From Gari tellinella (taxonomy: Eukaryota > Mollusca > Bivalvia > Cardiida > Psammobiidae), in NCBI GenBank assembly GCA_922989275.2, contig OV277869.1, positions 39,478,189 to 39,542,188 on the forward strand: 64,000 nt of DNA. The letters are read 5' to 3'. The stretch's first letter is position 1. The number at the start of each line of letters is the position of its first letter. Both the position numbers and the translations under genes were made by a program. Below, piece by piece: positions 53,160 through 63,142 of this stretch. The notes below the pieces were generated by a model, which searched no databases, was not told where the DNA came from, and saw nothing but the letters and a program-made list of their open reading frames with translations.

Positions 53160-53219
53160 ATAGAGAAAATAATATCCTATAGAGTGATATAAAGAATATC
53201 ATATAAAAGTATGACATGT
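53160..53219 (+). repeat. Family J repeat, left part
   Basis: AGAGAAAATAATATCCTATAGAGTG and AAAGAATATCATA match the end of the 71-bp array near 17330-17390. Interrupted by F copy 3. Confidence 0.7.
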
Positions 53220-55151
53220 TTAAAACCGCATTGTGTTTTTGAGAAACCTGCATAAAACGGTTGTTTGGGGTCCCATTTTAACTACGTGGGACGTGAATCT
53301 TTCACAAAAACCGGCTTTATCCAAGAAATTCGCTTTTTAAATTTTATTTATAATAGTTTTGTGCTGCACAAATTAAAAAGCCTCCCTTGAGAATGGAAAG
53401 AAGGACAACTCTGTAAATACAGGGCTCCAGATAACGGAAGTATTTCGAAAACTAAAATCTTTATTTCTGCTTTCAAACCCAATGGTGTCATACTCATTAA
53501 AAGTGTATCGAAGAGACGGTTTAATCAGTAGTAACACCATAGCATTCGGTGCTGAAATGAGTGAGAAAATGTTAGATTAGTTCAGATTAATCCCGCTTAC
53601 ATGTGTACTGGAGCATCTGGTTAACCCTTATTCTGCTGCACATACGTCTGCTTTGACATTGTCGTCTGCAAAATTTGTTCAGTTTAGATTTATGCATTGT
53701 TTCAATTAAACAAACCTTAAGACGAGTGTCAAACAGTTTGGATCCAGATAAGACGACGCGTTACGCGGCGTCTTTCTAGATTCAAACAGTTTGTAAACTC
53801 CGTAAAGTTACGACCAGTAGGCACAGGGTTAAACTATGAGATCCAGTCAAAATGTGTAATTATTATTCACTGTGGGTGAGCGATTAAAAAAAATACGGAG
53901 AATCTTTACCTTGGGCTTGCTGAAAATGACTGTTTCAGCCTTGTCCGCTCCCTAACTCAAACGCTTCTTTTTGGATCTTCATCAAACTTGCTACAAATGT
54001 TTATTAGTATATAATCTAGGTCAGATTCAATAACTAGCAAAATCGCATGAGGCATGTCTGAGTTATTGCCCTTGAATAATTAAAAAATGACTGTTTCAGC
54101 ATTTTCTGCTCTCTAACACAAACACTTTTTATTGGATCTTCACCAAACTTGCTGACAATGTGTATTGGTATTAAATCTAGGTCAAGAAAAAAAAGAGTAT
54201 TTGTGTTAGAGAGCAAACAATGGTGAAACAGTCCTTTTTAATACATAAAGGGCAATAACTAAGATAATCCTTATGGGACCTTAGTAATAATCACACTGGA
54301 CCTAGATTTTATATAAATAAAATTTTTCAGCAAGTTTGGTGAAGATCCGATGAAAACTCTTTGTGTTAGAGAGCAAAAAAGGCTGAAACAGCCATTTTTT
54401 AAAATAATTAAAGGGCTATTACTCCAACATGCCTTATGCGATTTTAGTAGGATTCAAACCTAACCTTGATTTTATATCAATGAAAACTGTCAGCAAGTTT
54501 GGTGAAGATTAAAAAAAAAAAAGTATTTGTGTTGGAGAGCAAAACTTGCAGTCATTTCTAATACATAAAGGGCAAACACTCAGATATGCAACATGCGATT
54601 TTAGTAATAATCAAACTAGACCTAAATTTTATATGAATAAATATTTTCAGCATGTTTGGTGAAAATCCGATAAAAGCTGTTTGTTTTAGAGTGCAAACAT
54701 GACTGAAACAGTCATTTTCTATTAATTAACAGGAAATATCTCAAAAATACCTTATGCGATTTTAGTAGTAATCAAACTAAACATTGATTTTATATGAATG
54801 AACATTTTCAGCAAGTTTGTGGACGATCGGATAAAAAATAGTTGAGTTAGAGAGCGGACAATAAAGTGTGATAGTCTAACTGACTGATGGATGGACGGGC
54901 GGAGGTAGATACGGTTGCACCCCGTGAAGTTGTTTTCGGCTGTATCACGTGATACTTAGCCGTGTGGAAATGTTTATGTCAGACGTTCTATTTTCGGTTT
55001 GTTATGATTTTAAATCGCTATTTTTGTGATTTATGTCAGTCTTCATCATTTCATAGATCAGTTTGGGCCATAAGAATGTTCAAACATTATTATTAACCGT
55101 TATTGTATTTCAGGCATTGAGAAAAGGTCTGAAAACACAATGGGACTTTAA
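53220..55151 (-). mobile_element. Family F element, copy 3 (reverse)
   Basis: TTAA-AACCGCATTGTG left, CACAATGGGACT-TTAA right, reversed relative to copies 1 and 2. Contains the reversed 3' unique part (53330-53460), H copy, and arrays in both orientations. It is inserted in a family J repeat, whose two halves flank it. Confidence 0.9.
53621..53832. repeat. Family H MITE inside family F copy 3
   Basis: TTAA-CCCTTATTCTGCTGC ... GGCACAGGG-TTAA; core 53737-53802 with one arm lesion (GGATCCAGATAAGACGACGC). Confidence 0.85.
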
Positions 55152-55245
55152 TAGTGACAGTATGTTTAGGATAGATGTAAAAGACATGCAAAATGTTTCA
55201 TTTTGGTCTATGGGAAATTAACATTGTAACTCAAAGCGAGGTGTA
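55152..55245 (+). repeat. Family J repeat, right part
   Basis: GTGACAGTATGTTTAGGATAG...ATGTAAAAGACATGCAAAATG...AAAGCGAGGTG matches 17387-17463. Confidence 0.85.
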
Positions 55246-55768
55246 AATATGAGTTTTATTAGTACATTTTGTCGAAAAGTTACTTTGTCGTGCATGTAAA
55301 ATATGACGCCTTAGAAAATCTTAAAGTATAATGTTAATTCGAAAACAACAACAAAAACAACAAAAGAACCTTAGTGTTTCCAAACGTGTGGCGTCTGGTT
55401 TACCGGGTATATAAAAAAAATATTGACCTAATATTTTATAAATTCGCTAACACTCTGCAAAATACCTAATAGAATCAGTGTAATTCAAAATGCAGGATTC
55501 AAATGATTTTTTGTTTGATTTTTCTCTGTAACATTTTTTTCAAAACATGGTCTAATAAACTGATAAACCTCATAAACCCCCTTGATAATCGATCAAAGAA
55601 ACAGGTGTTTAAGAACGACCAGTAAGCGATAAGAAATCGTCTTGTTTTGTAACCAAATAATTTACACTCAATGTTTCTTACCCTGCATTTTGTAAATAAA
55701 GCACACACGTTCTCCTTTGAACACACAACATGCAACTGTACGGAGTACGCCGCTCTACTATTTACACT
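55246..55768. other. Unassigned sequence
   Basis: TGGCGTCTGGTTTACCGGG at about 55389 is core-like; otherwise nothing recognised. Confidence 0.4.
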
Positions 55769-56275
55769 GACAGTGGAGAATATGCTGGCTAAATGTTTGT
55801 GTGCAAATTAATATTCAAGTATGTGTGTCAAGCAGTTACCTTTCCCAATAAAGGCGTTTGTGCTATAAGCATGTACATGCTTACAGTACTGAACCTTATT
55901 AAATTAAATTGATAATCGCAAGCGAATTGCCATCGAATTGCCATTGAATTGCCATTGAATTGCCATCGAATCGGGCGCTTCAAAAAACAAATCCTACGTT
56001 TGAATATTTTACGCGAATTTTCAGAAGCGGTTGTGACAAAAATGGGATCGTAAAAATAAACGAAGGTATATTTGCGAACATTTGTGAGGTACACCACTCA
56101 AAAAAACTTACCCGTGGGTAAATTGGTATTTTGAAATCGCAAGCGATTTGCCATCGAATTGCAAGCGAATCGCAAAAATTGTTAATTTAATAAGATTCAG
56201 TACTGTATATGCTCGTATGTCCATTGCAAACAATATGGGTCCTCTGATCTAGGTCTATATTGTTTGCATAGTATA
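55769..56275 (-). repeat. Family A remnant carrying family Q
   Basis: CAGTGGAGAATATGCTGG, then TTTCCCAATAAAGGCGTTTG-TGCTATAAGC before Q, and TCCATTGCAAACAATATGGG / TCTATATTGTTTGCATAG after it. Confidence 0.65.
55882..56207. mobile_element. Family Q MITE, full length
   Basis: TA-CAGTACTGAACCTTATTAAATT left and AATTTAATAAGATTCAGTACTG-TA right. The left arm contains 11-12 base units GAATTGCCAT(C/T) repeated four times; the right arm has TGCCATCGAATTGCAAGCG once. Confidence 0.9.
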
Positions 56276-56346
56276 AATGTACTATTTATAGGTCCGTTGT
56301 TAGTTAAGGACGAGTATATGCGATTCTAGGGTTAGATGTGTCAACA

Positions 56347-56599
56347 TAATGTTGGCTTTATTATATTCTTTTCCAATAAACGTGTTTACGCTTAAACTAT
56401 AATTTCCATTGCAAACAGTTTGGAGCCAGATCAGACGCCGGGTCACCCGGCGTCTGATCATGCTCCAAACTGTTTGACACTATGTATAACATCATTAACC
56501 AGAATTGTCAAACTATTATCCTTTTCTACCTTTAATTGAAATGTGTTTGCGTTTCGATAGCGTTTAAACGGGATATAATAACGTCTGCTCCATTGTGCA
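56347..56599 (-). repeat. Family A MITE, worn left end
   Basis: ATTCTTTTCCAATAAACGTG-TTTACGC; core 56410-56477 nearly perfect (GGGTCACCC centre); GCGTTTAAACGGGATATAAT...CTGCTCCATTG. Confidence 0.82.
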
Positions 56600-57225
56600 A
56601 GTCCGTTCTAAAGCAAAAGATATGTATACTCGTCGCTAGGGTTAAATTTACTAAAACTGTTTTGGATTTATTTACGTTATATATACATTTATTTTGCTAT
56701 TTTCACGTCCATTAGGGCTATAAAGTTGCACTTGGAATGATAATTAGAAGCGTAAACATCTCGTGCTTCTATCTAATAACAATAGCATGCTTCCTGTATA
56801 TGTATATAATTGGCCTCATAAAATATATCAATACTATAGTCATTACTAATAGATATACCCATAATAATATTTGTAATGGCCTCACATTAACCACATTCTT
56901 TATGCTAAAACGATATGTTTATCCCTCAATAATAAGATTTTATAGCTTTATATTAACAGTTAAGAGTTGTTTGAGTTCACATTTTTATATATTTCAGTAT
57001 GCAACAAATGTAACCACAAACAACCCATACTTATCAGAAATCGAGAACATTTGATTGGAAGCAGGAATGGTGTTTTTGAAGGGATACACATCATTAACAA
57101 CCTATTTCAAAATATGTATAACTAAACGTATTTGGGCATCTTTTTCGAAGTTCCTGCGAAGTTTGTGTTTGTTTTACTTTCTTATTGTCATTTGAATCAA
57201 ACTTAACGTTTAAAACTTATGCGTT
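56600..57225. other. Unassigned AT-rich sequence with a 105-codon frame
   Basis: The plus-strand frame 56737-57054 would encode a hydrophobic, Ile/Tyr/Phe-rich peptide. Composition fits translated AT-rich DNA better than a protein family; no homolog recognised. Confidence 0.35.
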
Positions 57226-57762
57226 TACAGTGGATATGGAGCTATGTTGTGCATATAAACATGTTTATGCTGAAACATATAAGAGCCAGATCAGACGCTT
57301 GATAATTTGGCATCTGACTATGCTCCAAATCGTTAGTCAATGAATTGTCAACATTTAGACAAAACTATGATTTTCTCATGCAGTACTCCCTTGCTACAAC
57401 AACATGAAATGGGAGAAACAAATAGTGTGTGATGTTTAGAGACAGTTGTTATTGGGATGGAAATTGGTTTACATTTGCAACAATATAAACACGGCGTCTG
57501 GTCTGGAGTCAAGCTGTTTGTAAGTCATCTTTATGGGTTTGTCTGTCAAAATGACCAATATTTGACTTTGAGAAAAACAGCAGACGACAAGTTTAAGCGG
57601 ACAATATTTCAACGGTGAAAAGGTTGGACATTATCGGCAAGTGATGTTATACGGATAAAATCGTTGTTCAGAGGACCGGTGTATGGAGGGGGCACTGTAT
57701 TGTTGCATTGCATTCGCATGTATATTAATTTTATGGGACTGAATTACGTTTTCCCCACTGTA
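57226..57762 (-). repeat. Family A MITE carrying family B
   Basis: TA-CAGTGGATATGGAGCTATG left, core 57285-57333 shortened, ATGATTTTCTCATG, then B, then GCATTGCATTCGCATGTATA and ACGTTTTCCCCACTG-TA. Confidence 0.78.
57379..57699 (+). repeat. Family B MITE nested in family A
   Basis: CAGTACTCCCTTGCTACAAC left, GTATGGAGGGGGCACTG-TA right; the core is reduced to CAACAATATAAACACGGCGTCTGG. Confidence 0.8.
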
Positions 57763-58223
57763 CAGCGGACTGTAATGTTTAGCAAAAGAAACGGAGCTGA
57801 TTGATGAATGATCCGATGACAGAAAATGTTTAGACGGGACTGAACTGTAAATAAACCCGCTCAATAATGTTAATATTTATACAACGACCATACCAAAGGT
57901 GCTCCTGTAAAATGTAACACTTCCGTCTTCAAGGAATGTTTCCTACAATAGACAAATTATGTTCGACTGGTTACTCATAAAGGAACACGCATTTATAAAC
58001 TCGAACTATATGTATACAAAGGAGATTACGTTATTTCTCCCATTTTCGCCCATGTGAGATAGAGATATTCCCCATGTGGAATCACTCTATCCTCCATACC
58101 ACGTGACGTCTTTTATTGTTTGCCCCACTTTACAACAAGCGCTGCATGACGCGGGTAACTAAATGACGTCATTTCTTATCACGTTACTATATAAACAACG
58201 TCGTGTTTTGGCGGAAAAAGTGC
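57763..58223. other. Unassigned sequence
   Basis: Contains CCACGTGACGTC and AATGACGTCATTTC (about 58099 and 58163), CRE-like sites also present in the 71-bp array. No coding frame. Confidence 0.4.
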
Positions 58224-58310
58224 TTTTTCTCCCCCTCGGGTCAGAAAATTCACACAGGGACTCGGCAAGCCTCGTCCCTGCATGAATTTTCTGACCCTCG
58301 GGGGAGAAAA
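58224..58310. repeat. Long unique hairpin P6
   Basis: TTTTTCTCCCCCTCGGGTCA-GAAAATTCA against TGAATTTTCTGACCCTCGGG-GGAGAAAA. Loop CAGGGACTCGGCAAGCCTCGTCCCTG can itself pair. Confidence 0.9.
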
Positions 58311-58349
58311 TTCCTATCCCACATCAACACTCATGGTGGATTCTTATAT

Positions 58350-58491
58350 TGTTCATGTTTAAACGCAAACGGAACGCACAAGAAGGCAATAAAATGTAAT
58401 TTGTGACAATGTTTTGACAATCGAGTTTATTTATTGAGTGTCAAACAGTTATGAGCGTTTATTGGGAACGAATAAGGTCTTCTCCACTGTA
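58350..58491 (+). repeat. Family A MITE with the core deleted
   Basis: CATGTTTAAACGCAAACGGA left, TCAAACAGTTATGAGCG then TTTATTGGGAACGAATAAGG...CTTCTCCACTG-TA right. Confidence 0.75.
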
Positions 58492-58537
58492 TGAGCCACA
58501 CCATAGGAAAGTCAAACTTATACTATTGCTAAACATT

Positions 58538-58622
58538 GCAGACCAAATGTGCTTGTCATTTCAAGCACTGCTTACGATTTTTGGTCTACCGTGCCTAACA
58601 CGGCCATTAAATGTGTATAATA
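58538..58622. repeat. Family R-like hairpin
   Basis: TGCAGACCAAATGTGCTTGTC and TACGATTTTTGGTCTACCGTGC; comparable to the GTAGACCAAA hairpins at 8350 and 20160. Confidence 0.5.
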
Positions 58623-58736
58623 CTGCCACCAAAATGCTATAGATATTTGTTAGTGTCAAACGATGTAGACTTTAAAACAGTAACCAAGTAGTAGATGTGG
58701 AAGCTGGCCTTACTCTACAATGTTGCCAATGCAACA

Positions 58737-58955
58737 GGGGACCATCTTACGAAACGTCGTGCGACAAATATTGTCATAAGTCAGGTTATAAAATTCTCAG
58801 TTTTTATTTATTTCTCGATGCAATCATGTATTGTGACATCTCTGTGAAATCGTCTTTTCAAGACAATTCCTTGTCTTTTCAAGACAATTGCAAAGAGATG
58901 TAACAAGACAGGATTAGATGGCTCAATCAGAAATTAGATGCTTTTTAAACGGACT
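58737..58955. repeat. Family K MITE, copy 3 (diverged)
   Basis: GGGGACCATCTTACGAAACG-TCGTGCGACAAATATTG left; central TATTGTGACATCTCTG / CAAAGAGATGTAACAAGACAGG. A 17-base piece CTTTTCAAGACAATTCC is partly duplicated. Confidence 0.75.
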
Positions 58956-59041
58956 CCAGATCTTGCTTCCCCATAACACGACTCTTACATAACAAAAGTA
59001 ATGTTTAGGTAACGTATTGTGGAGTTATATTAGTAGAACAT

Positions 59042-59251
59042 TACAGTAAAACCTCTCTATTACGACCACTAAATTATGTTAATAATTAGGGTGTTTACGG
59101 TAGGTGACCGCTTAAAACAAGGTGACAGTGAAACAGAAAGCTCCTGTAGGAGCTTTCTGTTTCACTGTCACCTTGCTTTAAGCTGTCACCTGTCTATTAA
59201 ACAATCAATTAGCCTTCGTTTTAGTGGTCGTAATAGCGAGGTTTTACTGTA
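59042..59251. repeat. Family D MITE, full length
   Basis: TA-CAGTAAAACCTCTCTATTAC and inverse GTAATAGCGAGGTTTTACTG-TA. Second core GCTTAAAACAAGGTGACAGT...GCTCCTGTAGGAGC...mirror. Confidence 0.93.
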
Positions 59252-59515
59252 TTATTATACATTAATGATCTGATAAAATATAAGTATTCTACAGTGAGAA
59301 AGACCTTATTCTATCCTGATGAAAGAAAACTAAAGCAATACAATTGACAGCATGACAGTGTTATGACAGGGTTGACAGTTTTATAAGATTTTAGTTGAAG
59401 TCTGAACAGTCGTCTGAGGTATCCGTCGTCTGAATTAGCTCAAAAGTGTTTTCAGCTGAAAAACTAGTAACGTTTTCCCAGCTGTACATGTTCATTAACA
59501 CATATATATATACTG
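59252..59515. other. Family A-like scraps
   Basis: CAGTGAGAAAGACCTTATTC at 59291 resembles an A left end, and CGTTTTCCCAGCTG-TA at 59471 a right end. The core between is reduced to GTCTGAATTAGCTCAAAAGTG. Confidence 0.45.
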
Positions 59516-59768
59516 TTAACCCTTTACCTCATAGCTTGTTTCTAGTTTTGAAAAACAGGTGACCACTTAAAGCAGGTTGAAAGTAAAGCAGAATGTGCCT
59601 TAAGGCACATTCTGCTTTACTTTCAGCCTGCTTTAAGCTAAAATCTGCTAGGCTATATAAAATATTTTTAATGGTTGTTGTTCATGTGGGTATAAACTGG
59701 AACTATTTTCTTCAGCGGAGGAATAAATTAAACACGCTAAAAGTCGCTTCTATGGGGGAAAGGGTTAA
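59516..59768 (-). repeat. Family C MITE, full length
   Basis: TTAA-CCCTTTACCTCATAGC ... TATGGGGGAAAGGG-TTAA; perfect second core 59571-59638. Confidence 0.94.
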
Positions 59769-60005
59769 TAAGACTTCATTCTTTCCTGTTTAAACGCTAA
59801 CGAAACGCTAATGCATTGCAATACATTGTTTAAAATAACACTTTGTTTTTAATTATTCTTACTATTTTTCCTAAGCTTGGTGGCAATCAGTTTGGAGCAT
59901 TATCAGACGCCGGGATACCATGTGTTTGAGCAGGCTCCAAACAGTTTTCAGTGGACTTTGCTTTTCAGCATAAACACTTTTATTAGGAAAGAATAATGTC
60001 TTGTT
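59769..60005 (+). repeat. Family A MITE, left TIR replaced by family C
   Basis: AAGACTTCATTCTTTCCTGT-TTAAACGC starts directly after C's TTAA. Core 59886-59953 worn; right TTTTATTAGGAAAGAATAATG. Confidence 0.7.
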
Positions 60006-60263
60006 AAGCAAACAATAATTGACTCCAGATTTTATATCAGACTTTCTGGTCTTGTTAGCATTCATTTCAGGCTAATATTGTTATAATGCTAATGTTCGAC
60101 TGAGTTGTCTGCGAGACACGGATAATTTCTTTGAATATACGATTAGCATCTGTAGTTATTTAGTCGGGGCGGGCAGATTCTGTCATAACTAATGACTTGA
60201 CATATTACTTGTATAACCTGTAAATAACTATGTATTGTATCTCTTATATATAATACTGAGAGG

Positions 60264-60510
60264 TACAGTCGAGAATACGTTATTCTGTCTCAATAAACGC
60301 GTTTAAGCTTAAACTTATTATTTCTATTGCAAACATTTTGGAACCAGATAAGACGCCGGGTAGCGTCTTGTCAGCCTCCAAACTGATTGCTACTCAGATT
60401 AGAATAAATCGTTAGAAATATTAAACTATTGTCATTTTCAAAACTTTATTGCAATGCGTTTGCGTTTCGTTTGCATTTAAAAGGGAAAGAATAACGTCTT
60501 CTCCTTTGTA
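60264..60510 (-). repeat. Family A MITE, full length
   Basis: TA-CAGTCGAGAATACGTTATTC left, ACGTCTTCTCCTTTG-TA right; core centre shortened (GCCGGGTAGCGTC). Confidence 0.85.
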
Positions 60511-60667
60511 CTACTTAACAAATTGGAACTTTGACCAGTGATTAAGCAAACTTTGTATCAATTTTACTGAGAACAACACAGATTACGGGAAACAACGATT
60601 TTATGGAGGTGACTTTGGAAAGCCGTTATTCCTATTTACGCGATGAACAATGCAAAAATATACACAA

Positions 60668-60997
60668 TGCAGTGTCCCCTCTCTACAACAACACCCAATT
60701 GGATACGTAGATTGTGTACGTTGTTCGGAGGGTGTTGTTATAGGGATGGAGAATTAAGTATTGACTTACATTTGCAAACAGCTTGAATCTAGATTAGACA
60801 TGCGTTACTCGTCATTATATTTATTCCGTCAAAATGTCCACTAACTTTGAGAAAAAACAGCAGACAAGAATTTTAGGCAGACGTAATTGCAGCAGTGAAA
60901 GGTTTATATATTATTGTCTTGTTTAGGGACCAGTGGCAAGTGTTTTTGTGAGGAGGGAATCGTTGTTGGGAGGCCGTTGTAAGGAGCGAGCACTGTA
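60668..60997 (+). repeat. Family B MITE, full length, core collapsed
   Basis: CAGTGTCCCCTCTCTACAAC left, GTAAGGAGCGAGCACTG-TA right. Core cut to AGCTTGAATCTAGATTAGAC-ATGCG. Confidence 0.85.
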
Positions 60998-61938
60998 TGA
61001 CATTTATCTGAATATATCTGAATCATCAAAGTTGTTTTGCGTTTTAAATGGATGTCGTACTTATATCTATAACACCCGCTGTTATTTGCCATGTTCATTT
61101 GATATCTGCTAATAAGTACTGACACCACTCAGCTTTATAGTTTAAAACCAAATGACATCCATACTAGAACAAGTTGGCTTCTTAAAAAAGAGAAGCCTGG
61201 GAACGGTCGCTGTTTAAATGAAGCAATATGTACGTCGTATATGTGGTAGGAAACAAACAAATATTCCTGGTTGGGGAAAATACGAATATAGTTGAAAGGT
61301 ATACTTGAGGTTTCTGTTTTACTTTCATTCCAAGCTGCCACATGTCCTTCATACAATCCTTTAGCGTACGGCCGCAGCACAAGCACTTCACATCTGATGT
61401 TGTGAAGTTTGGGTATGAGTTTTGTTCCTAACCGAAGTGATAAGTTCCGGTTTGAGTTGTATTCCTAACCGACACAGTTGTTTTTCGTCAAATTTACAGT
61501 TAAAATTTGTGTAACCAAATTTCAACATTCGCAGAAAATGCCGTTTTGACCGGTTGTACAAAATTGCATCCAAATTGTTCGACGTTTCGCCATGAGCAGT
61601 AGTTCCTTCTAAGAAAATGTCTACTTTCAACCTCAGCACTGAGGACGCACCCTGAAGGGCGATTCCAGTTACTCGTTTCATTGGGAATATAGTGTTCAAA
61701 ATCCTTATACACACATTTGTCACTGTGTTGGTCCATATTCTTAACCGCAATACGAGTTATTTGCCCAGCTGTCTTCAAGACCGCTCGGTAGCTTTAAAAT
61801 GCGTGCAAATTGTCTGCTGAATACACAGTATTACATCTCTGAGACAAGGAGTGTGATTTAATCCTTATCTGTTGAATTACTGTCCAATAAAAATGCATGT
61901 TTTTACGTAGAAAACATAATGTTAATTTGTTGATTTTA
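60998..61938. other. Unassigned, higher-complexity segment
   Basis: No MITE ends. 61140-61790 is less AT-rich and has overlapping minus-strand frames of 120 (61388-61750), 92 (61500-61778) and 83 codons (61135-61386) in different frames. No domain is recognised, and no single frame dominates. It could be a decayed gene or exon, or chance. Not called as coding. Confidence 0.4.
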
Positions 61939-62154
61939 TACATTGGAAAATTTGTTATTCTTTTTCACTAAACGCGTTTACGCTTCAACTATTATTTACA
62001 ATTAAAACACTTTGGGCCAGACCAGACATCAGTTAACCCGGCGTTTGATCAGGCTCCAAACTGTTTGCAATTCGTTATTTTCACCATTTTATTTGCAATG
62101 CGTTTGCGATTTTTTTGCGTTTGAAGGTGAAACAATAACGTAGTCTCCTCAGTA
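61939..62154 (-). repeat. Family A MITE, internally shortened
   Basis: TA-CATTGGAAAATTTGTTATTC left, ACGTAGTCTCCTCAG-TA right; core 62010-62069 with several changes. Confidence 0.8.
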
Positions 62155-62206
62155 TAATTATCAGAGACGTGAACCGACAAATGTTGCACAACATGCTAAA
62201 CAGTGT

Positions 62207-62458
62207 GACTATTGCAATATAGTCTGCTAAAAATTGTCCTTTGCTGCTATTTCTCAAAGTTACATATCTGATATTTTGACAAAAATATAATGACGAGTGG
62301 CAAACAGCTTGATCTGATCTGGATTCAAGCTGTTTGCAAATGTAAGCAACGTCGTGCTCAGCACTCTAAGGATAATTTTCCCTCCAGAATGAAACCTCCA
62401 ATCAACACACACGATCTTTGTCTCCCTTTTGGAGTTGTTGTAGAGAGAAAGCAATGTA
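62207..62458 (-). repeat. Family B MITE, diverged
   Basis: TATTGCAATATAGTCTGC, core reduced to CAAACAGCTTGATC-TGATCTGGATTCAAGC, GTCTCCCTTTTGGAGTTG, GTAGAGAGAAAGCAATG-TA. Confidence 0.7.
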
Positions 62459-62477
62459 TATTTGAAGCAGATTTTCT

Positions 62478-62545
62478 TATAGAAATATTGATTCGAGTGC
62501 TTAACAGTTTGGATCATAATCAGAAGCTGATTAATGTGGCCCTAA
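62478..62545. repeat. H-type core remnant
   Basis: GTGCTTAACAGTTTGGATCATAATCAGA ... GGCCCTAACCGTTTGC, centre mostly gone. Confidence 0.5.
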
Positions 62546-62569
62546 CCGTTTGCAAAATATACACTGCGG

Positions 62570-62816
62570 TTAACCCATTTTGCTAAAAATACGTCTTTTT
62601 ACACCTTTTATTTATTCCTCCACTGAAGAAAGTACTTTAATTTTATATTATCCGGAATATGTACCATAAAATATTTTCTGTATTCCAGCTCATGGTAGCT
62701 AATCAGGCAGAAAGTAAAGCAGAGTACGCCTTAGGGCGCATTCTGCTTAACTTCCAACCTGCTTTAAGTGGTCACTTGCCTTCAAAATTAGAAAAAGGCT
62801 ATTGGGTAACGGGTAA
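62570..62816 (+). repeat. Family C MITE
   Basis: TTAA-CCCATTTTGC left; second core around TACGCCTTAGGGCGC; right GGGTAACGGG-TAA. Confidence 0.85.
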
Positions 62817-62959
62817 CATGTAAAAGGGATAATATAGTGCAATGTCACGCCAACCTTATAATACAAGGACATGGAACCGATTAAACACAATATACAGATT
62901 AAATGCAAAAAGTGAAACACTATCTACTGTAGGCAAAACTCATTTAACTATTAGAAAAT

Positions 62960-63142
62960 ATTATAATACTGCAACAGCTGAAAAGACAATGTTTCCCTAG
63001 ATAAACGAGCTTGTGCTGAAAACCGTATGTCAAAAGCAAACATTGTAAATAGTTTGGGGCCAGATCCAACAAGAAGTAACAGTTTGTCACTCGTATGAAA
63101 ATGAATCATTAGAAGGTTCAAACATCTGTCATTTAACCAATT
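62960..63142 (-). repeat. Family A remnant
   Basis: TTTCCCTAGATAAACGAGC, AGTTTGGGGCCAGATCCAAC and TAACAGTTTGTCACTCG remain of an old copy. Confidence 0.5.

Noticed and set aside
56737..57054. 105-codon hydrophobic plus-strand frame as a membrane protein
   Set aside because: Composition is what AT-rich DNA gives by chance (Ile, Tyr, Phe, Asn, Leu); no family resemblance.
61388..61750. 120-codon minus-strand open frame as a gene
   Set aside because: No recognisable domain, overlapped by other frames of similar quality, no splice or start context I could support. Kept only as a weak finding.
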